A DNA stretch of 34,526 nucleotides, from contig CAMQVJ010000024.1 of NCBI GenBank assembly GCA_947038175.1, positions 1-34,526 of the forward strand. The letters are read 5' to 3'. The DNA is from an uncultured Desulfovibrio sp. Its GTDB lineage: Bacteria > Desulfobacterota > Desulfovibrionia > Desulfovibrionales > Desulfovibrionaceae. Both the position numbers and the translations under genes were made by a program. The notes under the pieces are model-generated. The model made no database searches. It worked only from the letters and a program-made list of their open reading frames with translations, and was not told the DNA's origin. Positions 14,770-24,186 of this stretch are shown piece by piece (position 1 is the first letter of the stretch; each line of letters starts with the position of its first letter).

Positions 14770-16538
14770 GTTTTAACTATTATTACCAAGATGAACTTAT
14801 TGCACTCCGTAAACTTGGACGTGAGTTTGCAGACCGTAATCCTGTACTTGCACCTTTTTTTAATACGCAAGGTAGCGATCCTGATGTAGAAAGAATTTTA
14901 GAGGGATTTGCCTTTCTTTCTGGTAGATTACGTCAAAAACTAGACGATGAATTTCCAGAAATAACCCACGCTTTGTTCAATCTTTTATGGCCCAATTATT
15001 TGCGTCCAATTCCTGCTGCCACTATTGTGGAATTTGACCCTAAAACCAATGTTTCTGATAGCCTCTTTATGCCGAGAGGTTCAGAAGTAGAATCTATTCC
15101 CGTGGATAAAACTCCCTGTCGCTTTAGAACTATCTATGACACGCATGTTTATCCTCTCAGTATTACAGGCCAACATTTTATTGATCACGGTAATGAATGT
15201 GGTATAGCTTTGCACATGGAAAGCCTTGGAACAACATTTGAAACTCTCAATATTCCTAGTTTACGTTTTTATTTATCTGGTGAGCCTGTTCTTGCCCGTA
15301 CCCTTTATTTTACCTTACTCAACCGAGTAAAAGAAATACGAGTTGTTATTTCAGATAGCCAAAACAAAGCACAAGTGATAGCCACAATGCCCCCTAGCGC
15401 CTTGAAACAAGTGGGTTTCAAAGACGATGAAGGACTTATTCCCTACCCCGTAAACACCTTTTCTGGATATCGAATTTTACAAGAATACTTCTGTTTTCCT
15501 GAAAAATTTTTATTCGTTGATTTAGAATTCCCTCAAAATTTCCCCAATAAGAATGCTATAAAAACAGGTATAAACCCTGCAAAAATTGAATTGCATTTTA
15601 TGCTCACAGACTTACCCGTTTCTTATGAAAGTTTATCCATCGATAACTGGAAACTATTTTGTTCACCCGTTGTAAATTTATTTACTATGGACGGCTCACC
15701 TCTCACGCTAGACCAACGCCAAACTGAATATCGGATAGTTCCTGAACCAAGATTACCCTATCATTACTCTGTTTATAGCGTTGATTTTGTGGGCGCATGG
15801 AATCATAACGGTCGAGGTGGCAATCAATACCTTCCGTTTGAATCTTTTCAACATGATAACGCAAATGGAGAGAATTTAGCCTATTATAAATTGCGACTAG
15901 CAACATCGCATAAAGATGGCGCACCTGAAACATATATTTCTTTTTCTAAATCTAACAATAGTCTTTTAATACCACAAGATGAAACTATTTCCTTGGAGCT
16001 TACTTGTACAAATAGGGAACTGCCTCGTGTCCTTAAGGCAGGAGATATTAATACCATGGCTGCCACAACAGCCACCCCCTTAACTGTCCGTAATATAACA
16101 CCTGTTGTTCCTTCCTGTTCCCCTCCTGCTGATAGCGATATTTTTTGGAGGCTTTTATCAAATATGTCCTTAAATTTTGTTTCCCTTAATAATGTCGGTG
16201 CACTCAGGTCTATACTAAGTGCTTATGATTTTCGTGCCCTGCATGACAAACCAAAAGCAAAAAGTTTAGAAAAAATGCTCGCAGGGATAATCCATATAGA
16301 AAGTAAAGAATCAGATCGTATTTTTAAAGGTCTTGTACTTAGGGGCTCACAAAGTGAAGTGCAACTCAATGTAGACGCATTTTCCTGTGAAGGGGAATTG
16401 TATCTTTTTAGTTCGATACTGAATGAATTTTTAGCCCTTTATTCACGCATCAATAGTTTTCATCAGCTCATTGTTAAAGAAACTGTTCACGGGGAGATTT
16501 ACAAATGGCCAGCACGACTGAGCAAAGTAACTCTTTAG
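14766..16538 (+). CDS. tssF: TssF, baseplate protein (VasA type)
   Basis: The product is 590 residues. I chose ATG at 14766 (MSFNYYYQDELIALR), with AGGAG upstream and a 4-base overlap with tssE; the longer frame from 14718 would lie within tssE. Typical TssF features: YYQDEL-x-LR-x-LGREFA at the start, DPDVERILEGFAFLSGRLRQKLDDEFPEITHALFNLLWPNYLRPIPA, and a C-terminal part with NVGALRSILS. TssF and TssG form heterotrimers in the wedge. The gene overlaps tssG by 34 bases. Confidence 0.95.
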   Translation: MSFNYYYQDELIALRKLGREFADRNPVLAPFFNTQGSDPDVERILEGFAFLSGRLRQKLDDEFPEITHALFNLLWPNYLRPIPAATIVEFDPKTNVSDSLFMPRGSEVESIPVDKTPCRFRTIYDTHVYPLSITGQHFIDHGNECGIALHMESLGTTFETLNIPSLRFYLSGEPVLARTLYFTLLNRVKEIRVVISDSQNKAQVIATMPPSALKQVGFKDDEGLIPYPVNTFSGYRILQEYFCFPEKFLFVDLEFPQNFPNKNAIKTGINPAKIELHFMLTDLPVSYESLSIDNWKLFCSPVVNLFTMDGSPLTLDQRQTEYRIVPEPRLPYHYSVYSVDFVGAWNHNGRGGNQYLPFESFQHDNANGENLAYYKLRLATSHKDGAPETYISFSKSNNSLLIPQDETISLELTCTNRELPRVLKAGDINTMAATTATPLTVRNITPVVPSCSPPADSDIFWRLLSNMSLNFVSLNNVGALRSILSAYDFRALHDKPKAKSLEKMLAGIIHIESKESDRIFKGLVLRGSQSEVQLNVDAFSCEGELYLFSSILNEFLALYSRINSFHQLIVKETVHGEIYKWPARLSKVTL

Positions 16539-17584
16539 CAAGTCATCCTCGATTTGCTAAAAAGCATTTGAAATCTCTAACGGAAAAAACAAATACGTAT
16601 AGAGATAAACTACCAAAAAACTTGCTTCACGTGCCAGGGTCTTATGCGTTATCCCAAGCTGTAGAAATTTTAGTAAACTCACTAGAAAAAGATGAGCTCA
16701 AAAATAAAAAGGAAATATTTCATTATACAGTGAACCCCGATTTATCGTTTCCACCCAGTGATATTAAAGCAATAGAAGTAACAGAAGATAGCTCAGGGCA
16801 AATGCAAATATCTCTCATGCTTAACTTAATGGGTTTGCATGGGGCTGGCTCGCCTTTACCTGCCTATTTTACAGAGCATGTAGCACAGCATCATGACGAA
16901 GCGGATGCTTTACGAGATTTTTTCGATATATTTAATCACAGGTTTATTTCCTTACTTTTAGAATCAAATACAAAATATAAATATTATAAGCGGTATTCTG
17001 CGGGGGCTGTAGATAAAATATCATCCTATTTCTTTTCTTTTATGGGACAAGGTAATTTACCTCAGCGTATAGCCAGTAACATACATTGGCCACGCCTTAT
17101 GCCCTTCATAGGTCTCATATCTTTCAATGGTGAATCCGCTGAAACCTTAGAAAGGGTTTTACAACATTATTTTTCCTTTCCTAATATTAGAATTTGCCCC
17201 TGTATTCGTCGTTGGGTGACTATCGCAAGCGATCAACAAAGCTTACTAGGCAAACAAAATATCTCGCTAGGGGAAGATTTTATTTTAGGTGCATCTATCG
17301 CAGATATTAATGGAAAATTTAGAATTCATATTTATGATTTATCATGGGAAGAGTTCCACTCATTTTTACCAAGTGCTCAAAATTTTGCTACATTACAAAC
17401 ACTTATAGTATTTATTTTAAAATCAAGGTTGGCATTTGATATTAAGCTTGGTTTAAAATCAAAGGAATTGAAATCTTGGAAAATTGGCTCAAATAATAGT
17501 TTTCGTCTTGGTTGGTCTACTTGGATTGGCAATGTTACGCAAGGTACAACAATTTTACAATCTTCACCTTATAAGGGGCTTTAG
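16505..17584 (+). CDS. tssG: TssG, baseplate protein (VasB type)
   Basis: The product is 359 residues. The ATG at 16505 lies inside the end of tssF and follows GGGGAG. The family pattern is visible: VNPDLSFPPSDIKAI, SLMLNLMGLHGAGSPLPAYFTEHVA, DALRDFFDIFNHRFISLL and the later LGEDFILGASIADINGKFRI. It ends two bases before the start of tssH, whose Shine-Dalgarno (AAGGGG) lies within the last codons of tssG. Confidence 0.95.
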   Translation: MASTTEQSNSLASHPRFAKKHLKSLTEKTNTYRDKLPKNLLHVPGSYALSQAVEILVNSLEKDELKNKKEIFHYTVNPDLSFPPSDIKAIEVTEDSSGQMQISLMLNLMGLHGAGSPLPAYFTEHVAQHHDEADALRDFFDIFNHRFISLLLESNTKYKYYKRYSAGAVDKISSYFFSFMGQGNLPQRIASNIHWPRLMPFIGLISFNGESAETLERVLQHYFSFPNIRICPCIRRWVTIASDQQSLLGKQNISLGEDFILGASIADINGKFRIHIYDLSWEEFHSFLPSAQNFATLQTLIVFILKSRLAFDIKLGLKSKELKSWKIGSNNSFRLGWSTWIGNVTQGTTILQSSPYKGL

Positions 17585-17586
17585 TT

Positions 17587-20250
17587 ATGGCAAATATTAC
17601 ACTTAGTGCGCTTGTATCAGCTCTTACCCCGCAGTGTAAAGACGCTTTAGAGGCTGCTGCTGTTTTATGTGCAAATAGGGGTATGTCTGAAATTACCATT
17701 GAAAGCTACATCGAAACTCTTTTGCCTTCAGATGATATGCAAAATATTTTAAATCAATTTGATTGTAATCAAAATACTTTAATTGAAATGCTCCAAAAAA
17801 GTTCTGAAATCAGTACACAATCAGGTGTGCGTCCTACTTTTTCCGCACAATTATATCAGCTTTTACAAGAAGCGTATCTTGTTGCGACACTTGAAATGCA
17901 AGTTCTCAACATAAACACAGGCATACTCATTTTAACTTTATTGAAGCACAGCTCAAAATATGGATTACTCTCCTTTTATAAAGAAATTTCACATATTTCC
18001 ATAGAACAACTCCAAGCGTTACTTGCTGGACTCAACGAAGAAAATGCCCCACATACGAACGCTGCAAATAACATAAAAGAAAATCAATTTATTGAAAAAT
18101 TCACTATTGATTTTACGGCTCAAGCTAAACAAGGTAAGATAGACCCCGTTTTTGCTCGCAATGCAGAAATTAGACTAATGATTGATATTTTAGCGAGACG
18201 AAGAAAAAACAACCCCATTCTTGTTGGTGAACCTGGCGTTGGTAAGACAGCCGCCATTGAAGGGCTTGCGCTAAGAATTGTTAATAATAATGTACCAGCC
18301 GTCCTTAAAGATGTTCGTATTGTTGGTCTTGATATGGCCAGTTTACAAGCAGGCGCAAGTGTTAAAGGTGAATTTGAGAAGCGATTAAAAGGTGTCATTG
18401 ACGAAATTAAAGCTTCTCCCATTCCTACAATACTTTTTATAGATGAAGCACACACCCTCATTGGTTCAGGAAATCAAAGTGGAGGCTCTGATGGCGCTAA
18501 TCTGCTTAAACCAGCTCTCGCCCGAGGAGAAATGCGCACGATTGCGGCAACAACTTGGAGCGAATATAAAAAATATTTTGAAAAAGATGCCGCACTTGCA
18601 AGGCGCTTCCAATTAGTCAAAATGAATGAACCCTCACCAGAAGAAACCACTACCATACTACGAGGTATTGCGCCTCACTATGAAAAAAGTCATGGCGTGT
18701 ATATTTGTGATGATGCAATTGTTAAAACGGCAGAATTAGCAGGTAGATATATTACAGGTAGATTTTTACCAGATAAAGCCATTGATGTTTTAGATACCGC
18801 TTGCGCTCGGGTCAAAGTAAGTCTTGGCGCTACTCCCAATATTCTTGAAGAGCTAGAAGAAGAGGAAGCCGTTATTTCGAGGGAATTAGAAGCGATTAAG
18901 CGAGACTTGAGTAAAAACATAATCTCAAATTCCGCAGAATTCCAAGTACGATATAACTCATTAGAAATTAGACGCCTTGAGATTCTTCTTCAAATTGAAA
19001 AAATAAAACTCCGTTGGCAAGAAGAAAAAGAACTTGTTGAAATGATTATTAATTATAAGCAAGAAACAAATAATATTCACGAACAGGATAAAGAACAAAA
19101 AGATACAAAGAAAGAGAAAGATACAAAGAAAGAAAAAACCACACCTAAAGACATGGTTAAAAGCCTTGAAAATCTTTGTAAAGAGCTGAAAATACTACAA
19201 GGAGATGAGCCACTTATACATTATCAAGTAACACCAGAACTTGTCAGTACTATTGTGTCAGAATGGACGGGTATACCCAAAGGAAAATTACAAGGCTCAG
19301 GAACAATTGGGCTTGATACTTTAGAAGAGAAACTAGAACAACGCATCAAAGGTCAAGAATACGCTCTTCAAAGTATCTCGAAATCTATCATAACGTCTCA
19401 TGCAGGCTTAGAATCGCCCACACGCCCAACAGGAATTTTTCTATTAGTTGGCCCTTCTGGTGTGGGTAAAACAGAAACAGCCCTTGCTTTGGCAGAAGAA
19501 CTTTTTGGTGGCGAACGCATGCTCGTAACCATTAATATGTCAGAATTTCAGGAAAAACATACAGTTTCAAGACTCATCGGCTCTCCTCCTGGCTATGTTG
19601 GGTACGGTGAGGGTGGTCGGCTAACAGAAGCGATTCGTAAGCAACCGTATTCTATTGTGCTTTTTGATGAAGTTGAAAAAGCACACCCTGATATTTTAAA
19701 TCTTTTCTATCAGGTCTTTGATAAAGGTATGCTTGCTGACGGTGAGGGGCGTGAAATAGATTTTCGCAATACGCTCATTATTCTGACTTCAAACCTTGGA
19801 AGCGATATTGTGAGCGCCATGTTTGAAGATGAAGACGATTCCCCTTCAGCCATAACAGTGAGAAACACTATTCTTCCTGTATTAACACAGTTTTTCCGCC
19901 CAGCTTTATTGGGTAGAATGACTATTGTGCCTTATCTTCCTATTTCAAAAGATATTCTTAAAAAGCTTGTTCATATGAAGCTCAATATAATAACAGAAAG
20001 GCTTAAAGAACGGCATAATATTGACTTAGAATGGGAAGAAAAAGTTGCTTTAAATATCGTAGAAAGTTGCTCTGTAGTCGATACAGGAGCACGAAATATT
20101 GACCATATTATTCAAAGTAATTTACTTCCTCAAATCGCAATAACCGTACTAAGCCTTATAAGCCAAAATACGAATAAAAAAGCACGTCTTTACATTAGTA
20201 TTGATACTGATAGCCAAGAATTTATTTGTACCCTTAGGGACAGCGTATAA
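17587..20250 (+). CDS. tssH: TssH/ClpV, AAA+ unfoldase that recycles the sheath
   Basis: The product is 887 residues, a class I Clp ATPase. The N-domain (~1-150) begins ITLSALVSALTPQCKDALEAAA, as in ClpV rather than ClpB. AAA-1 has Walker A GEPGVGKT (214-221), Walker B ILFIDEAH and the YVRPG-like loop region around GASVKGEFEKR. AAA-2 has Walker A GPSGVGKT (622-629), Walker B IVLFDEVEKAH and GSPPGYVGYGEGG. The coiled middle domain lies between them and carries a lysine- and glutamate-rich insertion with a tandem KDTKKE unit (505-516), unusual for the family. ClpV pulls contracted TssBC sheath apart. It ends two bases before the regulator gene. Confidence 0.97.
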   Translation: MANITLSALVSALTPQCKDALEAAAVLCANRGMSEITIESYIETLLPSDDMQNILNQFDCNQNTLIEMLQKSSEISTQSGVRPTFSAQLYQLLQEAYLVATLEMQVLNINTGILILTLLKHSSKYGLLSFYKEISHISIEQLQALLAGLNEENAPHTNAANNIKENQFIEKFTIDFTAQAKQGKIDPVFARNAEIRLMIDILARRRKNNPILVGEPGVGKTAAIEGLALRIVNNNVPAVLKDVRIVGLDMASLQAGASVKGEFEKRLKGVIDEIKASPIPTILFIDEAHTLIGSGNQSGGSDGANLLKPALARGEMRTIAATTWSEYKKYFEKDAALARRFQLVKMNEPSPEETTTILRGIAPHYEKSHGVYICDDAIVKTAELAGRYITGRFLPDKAIDVLDTACARVKVSLGATPNILEELEEEEAVISRELEAIKRDLSKNIISNSAEFQVRYNSLEIRRLEILLQIEKIKLRWQEEKELVEMIINYKQETNNIHEQDKEQKDTKKEKDTKKEKTTPKDMVKSLENLCKELKILQGDEPLIHYQVTPELVSTIVSEWTGIPKGKLQGSGTIGLDTLEEKLEQRIKGQEYALQSISKSIITSHAGLESPTRPTGIFLLVGPSGVGKTETALALAEELFGGERMLVTINMSEFQEKHTVSRLIGSPPGYVGYGEGGRLTEAIRKQPYSIVLFDEVEKAHPDILNLFYQVFDKGMLADGEGREIDFRNTLIILTSNLGSDIVSAMFEDEDDSPSAITVRNTILPVLTQFFRPALLGRMTIVPYLPISKDILKKLVHMKLNIITERLKERHNIDLEWEEKVALNIVESCSVVDTGARNIDHIIQSNLLPQIAITVLSLISQNTNKKARLYISIDTDSQEFICTLRDSV
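19099..19134 (+). repeat. 18-bp tandem repeat in tssH
   Basis: Two head-to-tail units (AAAGATACAAAGAAAGAG, then the same ending in AA) encode KDTKKE twice. In-frame and near perfect, they look like a recent slippage duplication, and they overlap the 26-bp match to tssB. Confidence 0.75.
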
Positions 20251-20252
20251 CT

Positions 20253-21785
20253 ATGCAAAGTCAAACTGGTGCTATCCATTTTAGAGAACTGAGAAAATGC
20301 AATGATATTGTATCAGCTCTAACTGCCTTTGCAAAAGCAATGGGAGAGCTAAGTGGTGTGCAACAAGTTGCTATTTATTTATTCGATTACACGAACACAA
20401 GACTATTACTTTTTGCAGAATGGACAGAAGAAACAGGCTCTATACAACGTAACCATGAGTTTATTCCTTTAACGGATGAAAAGCACCCTCTCATATACGC
20501 CCTTCGCTGTGGGGAGATTTATACGGCAGATATTGTTGCCGTTCTGCAAAATCATAGTACAGTATCGCATCATTCATTTACTCCTTTAACCTCAGGAACT
20601 CTTATCGCCTCCCCCATGCCTATACCATCGCAAACCTCCATCGGTGGTATTTTGCTCTATGCAAAAAAAAAAGAACTTTTGCTTTCAAACGAAAGCATTA
20701 TGCTGCGTGATTATGCCACATTACTCATTCAAAATATTTTAGTTTCTAGAAAAAACAAGGACGATTTACATCAAAGAATTAAGAGTGATATTCCTCGCAC
20801 TGATGTCTTTGAAAAAGAAAACAAAAAAATTATTTCAACTGAACTACTAGGCCGTAGTGACGCTATGAATGACATACGTCAAAAAATAGCAAAGATAGCA
20901 AGTACTGACATTCCTGTTCTTATTACGGGCGAAACGGGTACGGGCAAAGAAGTGGTTGCGAGTGCAATTCATAAAACAAGCTCTAGGCGTATGTATCCCT
21001 TTATTAAAATTAACTGTGCCGCCTTACCAGAACATCTTATAGAGAGTGAACTTTTTGGACATGTGAAAGGCGCATTTACGGGGGCAAATCAAGCCTATAT
21101 TGGTCTTATGCGAGAAGCAGATAAAGGCACATTATTCCTCGATGAGATTGGTGATATGCCTCTGATACTACAAGCAAAACTCCTTAGAGTGCTTGAAGAT
21201 AGCGAAATAAGACCTGTTGGGGACACGTCTCCCAAAAAAATTGATATTCGCATAGTATCGGCTACTAATCGTAATCTTCTAGAATACGCAAATGAGGGTA
21301 AATTTCGTTTAGATCTTTACTATAGATTAGTCGGTATGCATATACATATACCGCCGTTACGGGAACGTCGTGAAGATATTTCTGATTTTGCCATGCATTT
21401 TCTAAATATGCATATTAAAAAGCAAAATAGACACGGGGTATTTTTATCAGCCAATACGCTGGAATATCTGCGTCAAGGTGATTATTACGGTAATGCGAGA
21501 GAACTTTCCGCATGTATTCAAAATATGTTATTATTAACAGAACCTTACGTTAAAGAAATCAATTTTGATTCCTTTCATAATGCGAACGCTCTCCCTTTAG
21601 AAAACCTTATGGAAAAAGTTTTGAATTATGAGAATACTCTTATTTTAGAAGCATTAGAAAAACATAATTATAATATTTCTCACACTGCAAAAGCACTTAA
21701 TATTCCTAGAAGCACACTTAACTCAAAGCTAAAAAAGAATGATTCCCTATTTTTTGAAATACTAAGCGAAAATAGTAAAGGATAA
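20253..21785 (+). CDS. sigma-54-dependent T6SS regulator (VasH-like)
   Basis: The product is 510 residues. The N-terminal ~165 residues have GAF-like character (VQQVAIYLFDYTNTRLLLFAEW, LIASPMPIPSQTSIGGILLYAKK) and probably sense a ligand. The AAA+ domain has Walker A GETGTGKE (226-233), the sigma-54-contacting GAFTGA (273-278) and FLDEIGDMP. The C-terminal Fis-type HTH reads YNISHTAKALNIPRSTLNSKLKK. All key residues for activating sigma-54 RNA polymerase are intact. VasH-type regulators control hcp and vgrG genes in several T6SS. Here the -24/-12 promoter of hcp is the obvious target. It lies in the operon, two bases after tssH and three before the FHA gene. Confidence 0.93.
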   Translation: MQSQTGAIHFRELRKCNDIVSALTAFAKAMGELSGVQQVAIYLFDYTNTRLLLFAEWTEETGSIQRNHEFIPLTDEKHPLIYALRCGEIYTADIVAVLQNHSTVSHHSFTPLTSGTLIASPMPIPSQTSIGGILLYAKKKELLLSNESIMLRDYATLLIQNILVSRKNKDDLHQRIKSDIPRTDVFEKENKKIISTELLGRSDAMNDIRQKIAKIASTDIPVLITGETGTGKEVVASAIHKTSSRRMYPFIKINCAALPEHLIESELFGHVKGAFTGANQAYIGLMREADKGTLFLDEIGDMPLILQAKLLRVLEDSEIRPVGDTSPKKIDIRIVSATNRNLLEYANEGKFRLDLYYRLVGMHIHIPPLRERREDISDFAMHFLNMHIKKQNRHGVFLSANTLEYLRQGDYYGNARELSACIQNMLLLTEPYVKEINFDSFHNANALPLENLMEKVLNYENTLILEALEKHNYNISHTAKALNIPRSTLNSKLKKNDSLFFEILSENSKG

Positions 21786-21788
21786 TGT

Positions 21789-23225
21789 ATGAATGTTTTA
21801 TTTACAATTTATGGTTTAAACCAGGCTTCGCAATCTTCCAGTGCACAACATTTGTTTGATGAGCAAGGAGGTTTTATTGGCAGATCGAACCAGTGCGAAT
21901 GGGTTTTGCCTGACAAGTCAAAAAAGATATCAAGAAAACATGCCCATATAACATATAGTGATAATAGCTTTTACATTGATGACGTTAGCTCAAACGGACT
22001 TTTCCAAGCATTGCATCATACTCAAATTTTAAAGGGCAATCCTCATAAAATTGAAAATGGCGAAGGTTTTATCATTGGCGATTTTTCCATTAAGGCTACT
22101 CTTATGCAATCACCGTCATCGTACACACGCCCTGCCGCAACGAATGATTTAGAAAGCATTTCACAGGCAGACCCTTTTTCTCTCAATCCTTTGGAAGCAA
22201 TGAATCAAGAAGAAGACATGATTTTAAATCAACGATTAGGGGATCTCGATGATTTTCTCATCATCAAAAAAGAAAGTTCACCTGCCCCGCAAGCAGACAA
22301 TCTTTCTTCCATATATGCACAAGTGGATATCGCATCAACTGCTCATAAAAATGAAAATCTCATTCCTGAGGACTGGGATTTAGAACCAGAACATTTAGAA
22401 GCTGATTATCCCTTGGCTTCAGATGATGATTCAATATTGAATAATAATGGCATTGCTCTATCGTTAGAAAAAGATACGCCGTCAAATATACTAGAAACTC
22501 ACGAGAATATTGATACTAATAATTATCCAAACCCTGTGAATTCTAGCCTTTCCCCTGTACCTAAGAAGACACAAAAACATCAAGCGCCCATTGCACAAAA
22601 TGAACAACCAGAAAATAATGGGGACACCAATTTAGAGGATTTCTTTAAAATTCTTGGATTTTCTCACCAGCCTCATGATCCCAAAGAAAGAGAAGAAATG
22701 CTTGCGCATGTTGCGACAATGTTTGTTTCTTTGGTCGATGGGTTAACCTATGCTATGCAGCATAGGGCTGAAGCAAAAACGGAACTTCGCTTACCAGTGA
22801 CTCTTACCAGTTTTAATGTTCAAAATAATCCCTTTAAATACTGCCCTACACCACAAGCAGCTCTTGCCGTATTACTTGCCCCTGCGCAGCGAGGAATTAT
22901 GCCGCCAAAAGACGCTATTCAGGAAGCTTTTAATGATTTGCACAAGCATCATTTAGGATTACTAGCAGGAACACGGGCTGCTGTGCAAAGTATACTTGCA
23001 AAATTATCTCCAGACAGAATTGATTCATTTTTAGAAGCAAATGCGAATAAAATGCTTATGAGAAATCACAAACGCTGGAAGATGTTTACACGTTTACATC
23101 AAGAATTTAAAGATGATAAAGAGAAATTTTCTAATCTCTTCATACATGATTTTGCTAGAGCTTATGAAGTTCAAGGAAAAGTTTTAAATCCATCTATAGG
23201 CTTACAATCAAAAGGAGCGCTTTAA
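21789..23225 (+). CDS. FHA-domain T6SS protein (TagH/VasC/Fha type)
   Basis: The product is 478 residues. An FHA domain at ~10-90 shows GFIGRSNQCEWVLPD, KKISRKHAHITY and DDVSSNGLF: the phospho-threonine-binding G-R, S-x-x-H and N-G motifs. A long acidic, disordered linker (~115-280) follows, then a C-terminal helical domain (~285-475) with EDFFKILGF, GLTYAMQHRAEAKTELRL and QNNPFKYCPTPQAALAVLL, the pattern of T6SS FHA proteins of the VasC/ImpI type. Such proteins support T6SS assembly or post-translational control by a Thr kinase (PpkA); no kinase or phosphatase gene lies in the window. Its last base overlaps the tssJ start (TAATG). Confidence 0.9.
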   Translation: MNVLFTIYGLNQASQSSSAQHLFDEQGGFIGRSNQCEWVLPDKSKKISRKHAHITYSDNSFYIDDVSSNGLFQALHHTQILKGNPHKIENGEGFIIGDFSIKATLMQSPSSYTRPAATNDLESISQADPFSLNPLEAMNQEEDMILNQRLGDLDDFLIIKKESSPAPQADNLSSIYAQVDIASTAHKNENLIPEDWDLEPEHLEADYPLASDDDSILNNNGIALSLEKDTPSNILETHENIDTNNYPNPVNSSLSPVPKKTQKHQAPIAQNEQPENNGDTNLEDFFKILGFSHQPHDPKEREEMLAHVATMFVSLVDGLTYAMQHRAEAKTELRLPVTLTSFNVQNNPFKYCPTPQAALAVLLAPAQRGIMPPKDAIQEAFNDLHKHHLGLLAGTRAAVQSILAKLSPDRIDSFLEANANKMLMRNHKRWKMFTRLHQEFKDDKEKFSNLFIHDFARAYEVQGKVLNPSIGLQSKGAL

Positions 23226-24157
23226 TGAAAAATATATATTTATTACTCACACTGCTGTGTAGTTTACAACTTTTTGCGTGTTCAGGGCCTAATATAGAAC
23301 TTGAAATTGCAAGCCATCGCAATATAAATCCTGACCATTCAGGCCGTCCTTCACCTGTTAAAATGAAAGTATTTGAATTACGCAACAATATCAATTTTGA
23401 ACATGCCGATTTTACTACATTATTTACAAACCCTATACAGGTTTTAGGTGCTGACCTTTTGGCGACAGATGAATTTATTTTAATCCCTGGTGAAACACGC
23501 ATTATAAAATATATGCCAAACCTTGCAACAAAATATATTGGTGTCATCGCAGGTTTCCGCCAATTAGACAGAGCCACATGGCGTATCATTCATCCTGTTA
23601 TTGCGGATAAAAAGAATCCTGTCGGACTTGAAATTAGTGATACAAGCGTTCTTTTAATCGTTGGACATTTTTTAAAGGATTGGTCACCTGAAATAGCCGT
23701 ACAAAGTTATAATCCCACTATGTCACAACAAAATAGTTCTGATAAGGCAAATCAACACGCTGCTCCGCTTGGGCAGACAAATAACGCCCAATCCCCATCT
23801 TCTAAAATGATTTTAATGTCCACTCCAGCAGAAACAAATACCAATACTGTGGATTCAAATGTACCTCCTACACCAACAGAACCATTTATATCTCAGCCTC
23901 GGACGCTTTCCCCTGCTAGTTCTAGTCCTAGCCCTTCTGGCACTCCCTCTGTGATTCCCCCTACTGCCCCACAAACAAATTTTATAGATTCACCAATTAA
24001 TCCCAATGGTTCAATCAGAAAAAACAATCAGCTCCCCCCTGATTCTTTAGGAAAAGATGAAAAAGCACAAGCCAATGACATTCCTATAAATCAAAGCCCT
24101 ACAAATAAACTTCCCATGGAACAAATAATAACAACAAATAAAAATGCGCCTCAATAA
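23225..24157 (+). CDS. tssJ: TssJ, outer-membrane lipoprotein with long disordered tail
   Basis: The product is 310 residues. A lipoprotein signal ends at the lipobox LFAC (C19); Ser at +2 suggests outer-membrane sorting. The TssJ domain (~22-160) is recognisable: SPVKMKVFELRNNINFEHADFTTLF, LGADLLATDEFILIPGE and KYIGVIAGFRQLDRATWR. TssJ holds the TssLM complex to the outer membrane. Normal TssJ proteins have ~150-190 residues; here ~145 additional residues rich in P, S, T, N and Q follow, a periplasmic or surface-exposed disordered tail whose role is unknown. It overlaps the FHA gene by one base, and GGAG precedes the start. Confidence 0.92.
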   Translation: MKNIYLLLTLLCSLQLFACSGPNIELEIASHRNINPDHSGRPSPVKMKVFELRNNINFEHADFTTLFTNPIQVLGADLLATDEFILIPGETRIIKYMPNLATKYIGVIAGFRQLDRATWRIIHPVIADKKNPVGLEISDTSVLLIVGHFLKDWSPEIAVQSYNPTMSQQNSSDKANQHAAPLGQTNNAQSPSSKMILMSTPAETNTNTVDSNVPPTPTEPFISQPRTLSPASSSPSPSGTPSVIPPTAPQTNFIDSPINPNGSIRKNNQLPPDSLGKDEKAQANDIPINQSPTNKLPMEQIITTNKNAPQ

Positions 24158-24186
24158 AGAATTATTCATCTGAGTAAGGAGATAAC

